Source: SKLM01 sp964575455
GTDB lineage: Bacteria > Chloroflexota > Anaerolineae > B4-G1
Length of the DNA stretch: 64,000 nucleotides
Direction of reading: 5' to 3'
Assembly: GCA_964575455.1 (NCBI GenBank)
Contig: CAZNRX010000005.1
Span: 1 to 64,000 of the forward strand
The notes under the pieces were generated by a model. That model was not told the origin of the DNA and searched no databases. It saw only the letters and a list, made by a program, of their open reading frames with translations. Positions 42,427 to 49,420 of this stretch are shown piece by piece; the first letter of the stretch is position 1, and each line of letters begins with the position of its first letter. The position numbers and the translations under genes are program-made.

Positions 42427-44697
42427 TCACTGCCTGAGGACGAGGGGCAGGAAGATGTCATAGCGCGCCAACGTGGTGCCCAATGAGACGGTGTGGCTGA
42501 GGGCCGTTCCGTACTGCACGCTGTCCGGATCCGCGAAGGTTGTCTGGATCTCGCAGGCTCCCGGCGGTGTTATGTCCAGTGTCGTGGTGTAGTAGCCGTC
42601 GGCTCGGTGCACTGTCTCTGTCTCCCAAGAGGTCGAGCCGACTTCTCGCCACGTCACCGTCATTTCACCATCGGCGTCGAGGTCGCCGCCAAATGGGATG
42701 ACGACGTCCGCGCTGGCGCCCCATTCGGCCCGTGGCTCGACAGCGACGGTGCGGTCGGGATCGGGGCCGCGATAGACCCCAGCGAAGGGCTCCAGTGCCG
42801 GCCCGAGTGGGAAGTGACGGCCCGTCAGGGCTGGTACTGCCTGTCGCGTGGAGAAGAAGTCATCGGCGGGCCCAAGGGTGAAGGGTCCATCGGCCTTCTG
42901 CAGATCGCTGAGGGCTGCGTAGGGGCTGCGACCGTTCTTGATCCATTTCCCGCTTTCAAGATCCTCGCCCGCCGCCAGGAGTCCCTGCATCGCGTAGGCT
43001 GTTGAGTTGGCGCTCGGACTACCAAATGCACTCCAACTCCCAAAGGCGTTCTGTTCGTTCTGCAAGGCGACGACGCCGCTGACGATGCTGGGCGCGTCGG
43101 TCGGTACATCTGCTGCCACCAGAGCCTGGAGGGCCAATCCGGTGCTGCCCGGCTTGTCAAACCCCCAAGCGTCCGTCCAGCTGCCGTCGGCGGTTTGGAG
43201 GCTGGTCAGCGTCTGTGTAGCGCTCACCGGTATTGGCTCTCCCGCGGCTGCCAACCCCAGCATGCTGAACGCCTGATGCCAGGGATTGCTGGCGTCTCCA
43301 AAAGCGCCCAGCGTTGGGCTGTACCAGGAGTTGGTGAGCATGTCCACGATGTCGACGCCACCGAAGTCATGAGCGTCCGCCCCTGCGGCTCCGACCGTCA
43401 AGGCCAGCTTACCTGCTGAATCGGCGCTTGGGGTGACAAAGGTGGAGGCCGTTGCCGAGAGGTAATCCATCGCCGAGACGGAGGAGCTGGGAGCCGTCAC
43501 GCTGTGGGGATCAAACCCGGCTGCGGCGTAGGCGAGTACTGCGTCGCAGGTCGCGCCAGGGTCGGGGCCGGTGAAGCCAGACCAGGAACCATCGGCGTTC
43601 TGCTGTTCATTCATCCAGGTGAGGGCCCGGTGGGTGCGCTGCGCTCGTCCGAGCGGAGGCACGGGTGCCTCTGCCAGGCCGGCGATGGCGTGGGCCGTGG
43701 CGAGCGCGTTGTCGCCGAAGCTGCCGTTGGCGCTCTGAAGCCCGATCAGGTCGTCTTGGGGCGTGCGCCCGCTCTCAGCGGCCCAGCTCGTGGTCGCTGG
43801 CGTGTAGCCTGCCGCGGCAAGCGCTTGGATGGCGGCGGCGGTCGAATCGACGCTGAGCCCACCGTAGTAGCCGGCCCAGCCGCCGGAATCGAGCTGTGTC
43901 TGGCGCAGGAAGCCCAGTCCTTCCTGGATCTGTGGATCCGTTGGCTCTACGTTGCCGCTGGCAAGCAGGGCCTGAATGGCTAAGCCCGTCATATCCGGAT
44001 CGCCGCCGAGACCGGTCACCCATGCCCAGCCGCCATCGGATTCCTGCAGGTTGATGAAGAAGTCGGTGGCAGCCACGGGCACCGTCTCCTGTGCTGCAGC
44101 GAGGCCAACGAGGGCCCAGAGCTGATTGGGCGCATTGGCGTCACCGCTGGTGAAGGCGCCTTTCGCGGTGCTGCTGTAGGCGCCGGTGACCGGGTGATAG
44201 GTAGCCTTAAGCTCCTCCACCAGGTTGATGGGCGTGCCTGAAGCGGCGTGGTCGTCGGGATACTGGCCGAATGCGTAGGGGTTCTCGTTACCTCCCACAG
44301 CCGCCGCGATCATCATCCCCGCTCGGCCAGGGAAGAGTGTACCGGTCACGTCACGCGTGTAGGTGTAGGCCTGGGTTTCCAGGTAGTCCAACGGTGTGTT
44401 GCCGCTGATAGATGTCATATGGCGCATCGGGCGACCGGCCGCGGCAAGCGAGAAAACAGTCTTGATCGTGGTGAAATCGTCGGAGGTGCCGGGCGTGAAA
44501 TCGCTTTCGATACTGCCGCCGGGCAGTTGTCGCGTCCCCAGGTAGGTCAGCGCTTTGCTAATCACTCCATTGTGATCGACTTCAGGGGCTGACGGCGCCG
44601 CCTGCACCAGAGTAGGGCCAGTTTTCAGCCAGACGAGCAGGCCGATGACAACTGCTATGCCCAGCACGATGCTCAAAACGAGTTTGCGTCCGTTCAT
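42427..44697 (-). CDS. Secreted alpha/alpha-barrel repeat protein, transcobalamin-like
   Basis: A 756-residue exported protein. The N-terminal signal or anchor helix (8-24) precedes 45-630, which holds many repeats of the prenyltransferase/squalene-cyclase type, each with a Q-x-x-x-G-x-W/F motif (QESDGGWAW, QLDSGGWAG, QSANGSFGD, QNADGSWSG, QTADGSWTD) followed by a helix such as TGLAIQALLASG. Residues 650-740 look like a beta-sandwich, and the chain ends YDIFLPLVLRQ. Intrinsic factor and transcobalamin have the same alpha6/alpha6 barrel as their N-terminal cobalamin-binding domain. It is the first gene behind the cobalamin riboswitch, so extracellular corrinoid binding is the favoured role. 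Catalytic terpene-cyclase acidic motifs are not evident. Confidence 0.8.
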   Translation of the reverse strand: MNGRKLVLSIVLGIAVVIGLLVWLKTGPTLVQAAPSAPEVDHNGVISKALTYLGTRQLPGGSIESDFTPGTSDDFTTIKTVFSLAAAGRPMRHMTSISGNTPLDYLETQAYTYTRDVTGTLFPGRAGMMIAAAVGGNENPYAFGQYPDDHAASGTPINLVEELKATYHPVTGAYSSTAKGAFTSGDANAPNQLWALVGLAAAQETVPVAATDFFINLQESDGGWAWVTGLGGDPDMTGLAIQALLASGNVEPTDPQIQEGLGFLRQTQLDSGGWAGYYGGLSVDSTAAAIQALAAAGYTPATTSWAAESGRTPQDDLIGLQSANGSFGDNALATAHAIAGLAEAPVPPLGRAQRTHRALTWMNEQQNADGSWSGFTGPDPGATCDAVLAYAAAGFDPHSVTAPSSSVSAMDYLSATASTFVTPSADSAGKLALTVGAAGADAHDFGGVDIVDMLTNSWYSPTLGAFGDASNPWHQAFSMLGLAAAGEPIPVSATQTLTSLQTADGSWTDAWGFDKPGSTGLALQALVAADVPTDAPSIVSGVVALQNEQNAFGSWSAFGSPSANSTAYAMQGLLAAGEDLESGKWIKNGRSPYAALSDLQKADGPFTLGPADDFFSTRQAVPALTGRHFPLGPALEPFAGVYRGPDPDRTVAVEPRAEWGASADVVIPFGGDLDADGEMTVTWREVGSTSWETETVHRADGYYTTTLDITPPGACEIQTTFADPDSVQYGTALSHTVSLGTTLARYDIFLPLVLRQ

Positions 44698-44742
44698 GAT
44701 CTCTCCTATTTGTGAATGGTTGTGTTGTAGTCCCTCGAAACG

Positions 44743-44778
44743 AAAAACCCTTCTCCGTCACGGTTGACGGGAGAAGGG
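44743..44778 (-). terminator. Riboswitch-associated terminator 1 (proximal to gene)
   Basis: On the minus strand CCCTTCTCCC pairs with GGAGAAGGG and is followed by TTTTT (44743-44747). It lies between the cobalamin riboswitch and the barrel protein gene, so it can act as the regulated expression switch. Confidence 0.8.
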
Positions 44779-44792
44779 AAAGAATGAGGCAT

Positions 44793-44829
44793 CAAAAAAA
44801 CCCTTCCCTCACGTCGGCATGGAGAAGGG
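44793..44829 (-). terminator. Riboswitch-associated terminator 2 (distal)
   Basis: On the minus strand CCCTTCTC pairs with GGGAAGGG (one G-T pair) and is followed by seven T residues. It is tandem with the terminator at 44743-44778, giving two stops in the same leader. Confidence 0.75.
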
Positions 44830-44884
44830 CGGTTCTTGCCTGAGCACCCCTATGCACCACCCCCTTTCCGCGAAGGTTGATGTA

Positions 44885-45030
44885 TGCGCCGGTCCAGGCA
44901 GGTACTCTGGCTTTCCTCACTGTGGGCTGGAAGCGCCAGCCACGAGGACTACAGTTGCGGGACAGCGCCGGACTTTGACCGGCTTTCCCTCTTAGGCCCT
45001 TGGCGTCCGAGCGTCAGGGCACCTTGACCG
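44885..45030 (-). promoter_or_regulatory. Cobalamin (B12) riboswitch 1
   Basis: The minus strand carries the cobalamin-riboswitch core: GGGAAAGCCGG, then the central GCTGTCCCGCAACTGTAGT, and the B12-box end AGCCAGAGTACCTGCC. Spacing and order match the class. Two intrinsic terminators follow, then the barrel protein, DUF4430 proteins, ECF transporter and CobO. It should turn the operon off when adenosylcobalamin is plentiful. Confidence 0.95.
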
Positions 45031-45054
45031 TAGCAGCTATTCGATTGTTCCGAG

Positions 45055-45083
45055 AGTATAGCACAGACGCAGCGAACAGTCAA
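45055..45083 (-). promoter_or_regulatory. Promoter of the B12 capture operon
   Basis: On the minus strand TTGACT (45078-45083) and TATACT (45055-45060) have a 17-base spacer. Transcription would begin about 15 bases before riboswitch 1. MITE copy A is inserted just upstream of the -35. Confidence 0.8.
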
Positions 45084-45092
45084 CCCATGCAT

Positions 45093-45254
45093 GCTCGGCG
45101 CCCAGGAGCAAGGATTTTGACGTCCGAGACCTTTGGGGTTTCAGTTGACAGCTCGCAGCGCGCCATTTTGTGTGCGGTGAAGAGGTTCTTGGGGGCCTGA
45201 TGCGCCGCACGAAAACCCCAAAGGTCTAAAATACGTGCTCCTGAGCTCGGCGCC
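45093..45254. mobile_element. MITE copy A with 10-bp target duplication
   Basis: A 141-142 bp element (45103-45244) starts CAGGAGCA and ends TGCTCCTG. Imperfect terminal inverted repeats of about 30 bp include AGACCTTTGGGGTTT. The direct repeat GCTCGGCGCC flanks it at 45093-45102 and 45245-45254. It encodes no protein. The same sequence occurs at 49225-49365 with different flanks. Confidence 0.85.
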
Positions 45255-45262
45255 GATGAAGC

Positions 45263-45958
45263 CTACTCCGCCAGCAGATCGAGAAGATGATTCAGGACGC
45301 TGTCCAGGTGATGAGTGACCAGCTTGCGCGCCCGTTCTCCATCTCCAGCTTCCAAGCTCTTAAGGATCCGGGTATGATCCTCCGGCTTCTCTACCGCGCT
45401 CCCCCGTCGCTTCTGCCTGGTTCTCTCCCTCAGAATGGAGTAGGGATTCGTCAGATCCAGGATCTGTTCTACCAGTCTAATCAGATGTCGTCGGCCACTG
45501 GCGCGAACCGCGATAAGATGGAATTCGCGACTGGCTTTCCAGACCTCCTCCGGGGAGCGTGCCGCTTCGCCGGGCACGGTCTTCGGCAAGAGATCTCGCA
45601 TCTCGTTCAGTGCTGCAGGGGTGATACGCTCTGCCGCCAATTCCAAGGCGAAGCCCTCAAGGAGAGCCCGGGCTTCATAGACGTCCCTTAGCTCCGCCGG
45701 AGCAAGCAGGACCGCCCGTACACCTTTGTACGGAACGTGAACCGCCAAGCCCTCCGCCACCAATCGGACGAGGGCCTCCCTGACGGGCACTTGGCTCACA
45801 TTGAGCCCTTCGGCCAGAGGCTCCTGACGTAACCACTCCCCAGGTCTGATGTCCCCGATGGCAATGGCCTCGCGGATCGCCTCATAGGCTAGAACGGAGC
45901 GGGAGGCCTGGGATCCCTCCTGTGCACGTGCGGCGATGTCTGTAGTGGGCAGTGTCAT
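45263..45958 (-). CDS. GntR-family regulator, FadR/FCD type
   Basis: A 231-residue DNA-binding regulator. The N-terminal winged helix (about 20-85) has YEAIREAIAIGDIRPGEWL, then LNVSQVPVREALVRL as recognition helices. The C-terminal all-helical FCD domain (95-220) has RDVYEARALLEG, REFHLIAV, HLIRLVEQ and DHTRILKSLEAGD, whose His and Asp residues usually bind a metal and a carboxylate ligand. GGAGGAC precedes the ATG. It lies 42 bases after the 101-residue gene and may be co-transcribed with it. Regulation of nearby transport or purine genes is possible, but no operator is proven. Confidence 0.9.
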   Translation of the reverse strand: MTLPTTDIAARAQEGSQASRSVLAYEAIREAIAIGDIRPGEWLRQEPLAEGLNVSQVPVREALVRLVAEGLAVHVPYKGVRAVLLAPAELRDVYEARALLEGFALELAAERITPAALNEMRDLLPKTVPGEAARSPEEVWKASREFHLIAVRASGRRHLIRLVEQILDLTNPYSILRERTRQKRRGSAVEKPEDHTRILKSLEAGDGERARKLVTHHLDSVLNHLLDLLAE

Positions 45959-46000
45959 TGACGTCCTCCAAACACGAAGGTCACGGAATCTGTGGTCTGG

Positions 46001-46306
46001 CTAGGGGAAGATGATCTCGTCGACGGACGTGAATGTGCCATCGTGTCGCAGGACCCATAGACCCAAATCCATGCCTTGTGCCAGGCCATAGAGCCCTTCC
46101 AGCGGCATCGTCACCGTCTGGGCGGCGATTCCCAGCGTCTTCAGGTCGTGAACCAACGGCCCCGCGTGCCATAGAGACTCGAAGACAACCAAGTTGCCGT
46201 CCTCGGTCAACATCTTGGTATCCTTTCCCTCGCCACCCACCACCATGAACAGGTCTTGGTTGACCTCCAGCTCCAGCCGGACTTTGTCATTGGTTTCGCT
46301 TTTCAT
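46001..46306 (-). CDS. Unknown 101-residue protein downstream of riboswitch 2
   Basis: A small, probably cytosolic protein with no signal peptide or transmembrane segment. It looks like a compact alpha/beta domain: LELEVNQDLFMVVGGEG, NLVVFESLWHAGPL, TVTMPLEGLYGLAQ and GLWVLRHDGTF. I do not recognise the family. GGGAGG precedes the start by about ten bases. The nearest upstream regulatory elements on this strand are cobalamin riboswitch 2 and its two terminators, so its expression may respond to B12. The GntR regulator follows 42 bases later. Confidence 0.6.
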   Translation of the reverse strand: MKSETNDKVRLELEVNQDLFMVVGGEGKDTKMLTEDGNLVVFESLWHAGPLVHDLKTLGIAAQTVTMPLEGLYGLAQGMDLGLWVLRHDGTFTSVDEIIFP

Positions 46307-46325
46307 CGTTCATTTCCCTCCCGAG

Positions 46326-46488
46326 ATTAGTACTACAACGTTAACTTGCCGCAACGGTACCTACAAGTCGTCAACTTAGCGCCAAAACTGCCGATGTCGG
46401 CCGGGTTGGATACCTAAAATGCACTGCAAGGAGCTTCTAGTGAGCGCCAAATGGCCTCATTAGGGCGAAATGACGTTGTAGTATTAGT
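46326..46488. repeat. Inverted repeat pair flanking the 101-aa gene leader
   Basis: ATTAGTACTACAACGT (46326-46341) and ACGTTGTAGTATTAGT (46473-46488) are reverse complements at 14 of 16 positions. Inside, GCGCCAAA occurs twice. They could be regulator half-sites or the ends of a small degenerate element. Confidence 0.4.
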
Positions 46489-46510
46489 ATCGTCCACGCC
46501 ATGGATACAC

Positions 46511-46542
46511 AAAAACCCTTTCCCTGCGCGTGGGAAAGGGTT
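46511..46542 (-). terminator. Riboswitch 2 terminator, proximal
   Basis: On the minus strand AACCCTTTCCC pairs perfectly over 11 bp with GGGAAAGGGTT and runs into five T residues. It is the strongest hairpin in the riboswitch 2 leader. Confidence 0.85.
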
Positions 46543-46601
46543 GTGCAGAAACACGAAGATCGCTAAACACGAAGATCGCGAAGCACGGTGTGCACGAAAG
46601 A

Positions 46602-46636
46602 AGCCCTTCCCCGCAAAAAGAGTGAGAGGAAGGGCT
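46602..46636 (-). terminator. Riboswitch 2 terminator, distal
   Basis: On the minus strand AGCCCTTCC pairs with GGAAGGGCT over 9 bp and is followed by TCTTTCG, a weak T-tract. Its position mirrors the distal terminator of riboswitch 1. Confidence 0.65.
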
Positions 46637-46689
46637 GTCTGAACCTGTGCGCCCTCGTGTACCACCACCTTTCCGCGAAGGTTGTATTC

Positions 46690-46845
46690 CGTACCAGCAG
46701 AGGCGGGTATCCTGACTTGAACGGAGATCGGGTGGTCAGCCACTTACGGTGATCCACGTTCCTACAGTTGCGGGACAGCGCCGGACTTCGACCGGCTTCC
46801 CCCGTTACACCCCTGACGTCCGAGCTTCGGGGTACCCCTGCTGTG
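46690..46845 (-). promoter_or_regulatory. Cobalamin (B12) riboswitch 2
   Basis: The minus strand again shows GGGGGAAGCCGGT, the core GCTGTCCCGCAACTGTAGG and the B12-box end GTCAGGATACCCGCC. It resembles riboswitch 1, and both are followed by the same CGCGGAAAGG stretch and two terminators, so they look like an old duplication. The first open frame downstream is the 101-residue protein. Confidence 0.9.
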
Positions 46846-46867
46846 GCGGTATGCAATTGTGGGCCCC

Positions 46868-46896
46868 AGTCTACCATACAAGAGGCAACTCGTCAA
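46868..46896 (-). promoter_or_regulatory. Promoter of riboswitch 2 transcript
   Basis: On the minus strand TTGACG (46891-46896) and TAGACT (46868-46873) are 17 bases apart, about 20 bases upstream of the riboswitch. Confidence 0.6.
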
Positions 46897-46984
46897 ACTC
46901 GGCCTTGGGATTTCACAGGGCAATCGCATATGGCGGAGAGTGTACGTGGGCGAACGGGGAGCGAATAGATGATTAAGATGTGGC

Positions 46985-47515
46985 TGGTCGAAAGCACGAT
47001 GTTGTTTTTGGACATCTCGGGGTGCGGTGGGGCAAGGGCTTCGAAAAGAGGGGTTTTGTGGGGCGTCATGCCCACAAAAGAGCCGATTTGCGGGGTGAAG
47101 TGGGGCGCCGTGCCCATCGATGTTGAATGATGGCACTTTTTTCTGAGAAACAACATCCCACTGAAAGAAGGTTGTCGACGTCCGTTCGCATTAGGTGCCA
47201 GGCACTGTGAGTCCCCTTCTTTCGGTAGAGCCAAACATTCGTGGTTTGTTTAGGTGCTGGCAGTCGGGTCGGTCATCGTTGACCCAATGGTGAGGACATT
47301 GTACCATAGGGAGAGGATTATGTCAATAGGGCAACTCAGGAATATCTTTTGGGAAAAGCCACTGAGAGGAGCTGGCTCTGCTGGTGCGGGGCTGATTTCG
47401 CCGTGTTGTGGGCTATTGAGTGCCTTCTGTTCACAGCCAGGAAGCCAACCGTGTGCGCACCGCTCTGCAAGATCGCTTGATGGTATCAAACTCGCGGGCG
47501 AATGCTTGTGAGGAA
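46985..47515. other. Non-coding region with palindromes
   Basis: No convincing gene is seen in about 530 bases. There is a perfect 9-bp inverted repeat TTTTGTGGG/CCCACAAAA (47054-47079), whose core GTGGGGCGNCNTGCCCA recurs at 47101-47117. A longer stem, CTGAAAGAAGG (47161-47171) with CCTTCTTTCGG (47215-47225), encloses the palindrome GTGCCAGGCAC (47195-47205). The latter resembles REP-type repeats. The long antisense frame across 47250-47972 is not gene-like. Confidence 0.5.
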
Positions 47516-47543
47516 TTGACACCCACCGCTCCGCTGATATAAT
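47516..47543 (+). promoter_or_regulatory. Consensus promoter before the 68-aa gene
   Basis: Perfect TTGACA (47516-47521) and perfect TATAAT (47538-47543) with a 16-base spacer. It is the best sigma70 match in the window and points at a very small gene starting at 47601. Confidence 0.8.
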
Positions 47544-47600
47544 CGGGCTCATCGGGGTTGGGCAGGCTACTGGGCTGTCTTTAGCGTTTGGAGGTGAGGT

Positions 47601-47807
47601 ATGGCTGAGGCGCCGGACATGAGGATTGCCGATCTGGACGAGGGGAGCCTGGGCACCGTCCAGGCCTTGGAGCAGGACATCGGGGGATGCGTCGTCGCAT
47701 TGGAGCCAAAGGTAACCTTGAAGAACCTCTCGCCGGAGCAGTTGCAGAAGCTGCGATCTGCGGAGGAGGAATTGGGCGTCGTCTTGATGGCGTACGAGTG
47801 CGAGTGA
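47601..47807 (+). CDS. Small acidic protein of 68 residues, unknown
   Basis: MAEAPDMRIADLDEGSLG opens a compact acidic protein ending ELGVVLMAYECE. GGAGGTGAGGT lies just before the ATG, and a perfect consensus promoter is 58 bases upstream. These two signals make it a real gene despite its size. It has one Cys in the middle (GGCVV) and one near the end (YEC), with a leucine-rich helix (LSPEQLQKLRSAEEEL) between. No family is recognised. It stands alone, convergent with the M20 gene. Confidence 0.7.
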   Translation: MAEAPDMRIADLDEGSLGTVQALEQDIGGCVVALEPKVTLKNLSPEQLQKLRSAEEELGVVLMAYECE

Positions 47808-47907
47808 GCTTCTAGGGCTCGGGTGCCTGTCCGACCCCCTGGTGCACCGGTCTCTGGAGCTCTGCGGGAAGGTGAAGCTGCTCTGGCTCCAGTCCCCGTG
47901 CCTGGGG

Positions 47908-49086
47908 CTATCGTGTGTCGAAATCCGCCTTGATCGCGTCATATAGGCCGGGCTCAAGGAGGATATCAACACCTGTGCCGGCCATTGCCTTTGCCGCAGC
48001 CATCATAGCCTCGAACGCCTGCTCGGAAGCCGATGCTTCGACAAACTCTGTGGAATGCCCTACCAGGTCCTTCGGTCCGATGCTCAGATAAGGGTGCAGG
48101 GCGGGGGCAACGTGGCTCACATTTCCCATGTCGGTCGATCCAATCCCCTTGGCGGGATCGACGTCATCAAACGTCCACCCCAGGGCCTCCAGATTGCGCT
48201 TGAAGGCCTGCGCGAGCGGCATGTTTGGCTGTAGCGATTGGTAGGCGCCCTGCATCTCTATCTCGACCCGGGCACCGGTTGCCACGGCGGCGCCCCGGGC
48301 GCAGTTCTTGACCTTCTCCAGAAGCTCATCGCAGTAGTCATCGTCCATGGCTCGTATGTAGAACAGGCACGCCGAGTAGTCGGGCACGATGTTGGGAGCA
48401 TCGCCTCCATGGGTGATGATCCCGTGGATGCGCGAGCTATCCAGGATGTGTTCGCGCAGGGCGTTGATGCTCTGGAAGGTCTGCAGGGTGGCGTCAAGGG
48501 CGCTGATGCCTTTCTCTGGGGCTGCTGCCGCGTGAGCGGCCTTGCCGAAGAACTCGATGAAGAGCTTCCGGCGGGCCAGGGCGTGCTTCCAGAGGATTGT
48601 CCCCCCGGAGGGGTGAAACATCAGGGCGACGTCCACCTTGTCGAAGACGCCCGCCTCTGCCAGGATCACCTTTCCCCCTCCGCCCTCCTCACCCGGGGTC
48701 CCGACAAGCTGAACCGAGCCGGGAAGCTCGTCCATGACCGTCCGCAGGCCGAGGGCGGCGCCCAGGCTGGCCGGGCCGATCAGGTTGTGGCCACAGCCGT
48801 GTCCCAGCTTGGGTAGGGCGTCGTATTCGGCCAGGAAGGCGATGGTCGGGCCCCCCTCCGATCTGGTGTACGAGGCTCGGAAGGCTGTGTCCAGTCCGCC
48901 TATCGGTTTCTCCACCCGGAATCCGGCTTCTGCGGCCGCCTCTGAGAGCCACCGAGAGGCCTTCTGCTCCTCAAACTTCACCTCTGGGTTGCGATGAATT
49001 CTCTTCGACAGATCGGTCAGAACTGGCTGTAGGTTGTCGATGGCCTTGAGGACGGATGCTTTGGTTTGTACCAGGCTCTTTCTCAT
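47908..49086 (-). CDS. M20-family amidohydrolase, AbgB/aminobenzoyl-glutamate-type
   Basis: A 392-residue zinc hydrolase of the M20D group. Visible: RIHRNPEVKFEEQKAS (about 30), the metal-site AEYDALPKLGHGCGHNL (about 82), GTPGEEGGGGK with the catalytic Glu (about 120), and FFGKAAHAAAAPEKG (about 165) from the dimerisation lid. GIGSTDMGNVSHVAP (about 318) is near the last metal ligand. These enzymes split N-acyl amino acids or p-aminobenzoyl-glutamate. The ATG at 49086 has AAGGAG in front; a longer reading to 49233 lacks one. A TATAAT box lies at 49178-49183 on this strand. Confidence 0.85.
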   Translation of the reverse strand: MRKSLVQTKASVLKAIDNLQPVLTDLSKRIHRNPEVKFEEQKASRWLSEAAAEAGFRVEKPIGGLDTAFRASYTRSEGGPTIAFLAEYDALPKLGHGCGHNLIGPASLGAALGLRTVMDELPGSVQLVGTPGEEGGGGKVILAEAGVFDKVDVALMFHPSGGTILWKHALARRKLFIEFFGKAAHAAAAPEKGISALDATLQTFQSINALREHILDSSRIHGIITHGGDAPNIVPDYSACLFYIRAMDDDYCDELLEKVKNCARGAAVATGARVEIEMQGAYQSLQPNMPLAQAFKRNLEALGWTFDDVDPAKGIGSTDMGNVSHVAPALHPYLSIGPKDLVGHSTEFVEASASEQAFEAMMAAAKAMAGTGVDILLEPGLYDAIKADFDTR

Positions 49087-49177
49087 TCTGACTCCTTGTG
49101 GCTTTACTTTCCATAGTCTGGCCCCTTGAAGGTGGCCTGTTGCGGTGCGCTTTCGTGATGCTCTTGGTGTGAGGCCT

Positions 49178-49183
49178 ATTATA
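49178..49183 (-). promoter_or_regulatory. Putative -10 box of the M20 gene
   Basis: Perfect TATAAT on the minus strand, 92 bases before the ATG. The -35 region is poor, and the palindrome GGGCTCAAGCCC overlaps the spacer, so activation or repression is possible. Confidence 0.4.
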
Positions 49184-49214
49184 GCATCACGGGCTTGAGC
49201 CCGAAACTGCCGTG

Positions 49215-49375
49215 CGGCAAGGGCCAGGAGCAAGGTTTTTGACGTCCGAGACCTTTGGGGTTTCAGTTGACAGCTCGCAGCGCGCCATTTTGTGTGCGGT
49301 GAAGAGGTTCTTGGGGCCTGATGCGCCGCACGAAAACCCCCAAAGGTCTAAAATACGTGCTCCTGCGGCAAGGGC
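49215..49375. mobile_element. MITE copy B with 10-bp target duplication
   Basis: The 141-bp element (49225-49365) is nearly identical to copy A, with a few single-base differences near the terminal repeats and the central G-run. The direct repeat CGGCAAGGGC is exact at 49215-49224 and 49366-49375. Ends are CAGGAGCA and TGCTCCTG. It sits ten bases upstream of the promoter for the DUF3343/selD operon. Confidence 0.88.
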
Positions 49376-49384
49376 TTGCGCGGT

Positions 49385-49413
49385 TTGACTGCATCAGGTT
49401 TCTGTAGTAGAAT
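49385..49413 (+). promoter_or_regulatory. Promoter of the DUF3343-selD operon
   Basis: TTGACT (49385-49390) and TAGAAT (49408-49413) have a 17-base spacer. Initiation near 49420 would place the structured leader at the very 5' end of the transcript. Confidence 0.75.
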
Positions 49414-49420
49414 CTTCCAA

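Noticed and set aside
44700..45060. CRISPR-like array suggested by repeated CCCTTCTCC blocks
   Set aside because: The blocks are arms of two intrinsic terminators; spacing and lengths do not form repeat-spacer units. No CRISPR or cas gene was seen anywhere in the window.
46414..46743. Minus-strand 109-codon frame downstream of riboswitch 2
   Set aside because: It translates the riboswitch end and both terminator hairpins, so it is not a gene.
47250..47972. Minus-strand frame of 240 codons next to the M20 gene
   Set aside because: Ser/Arg/Pro-rich composition, and it overlaps both a consensus promoter and the end of the M20 gene.
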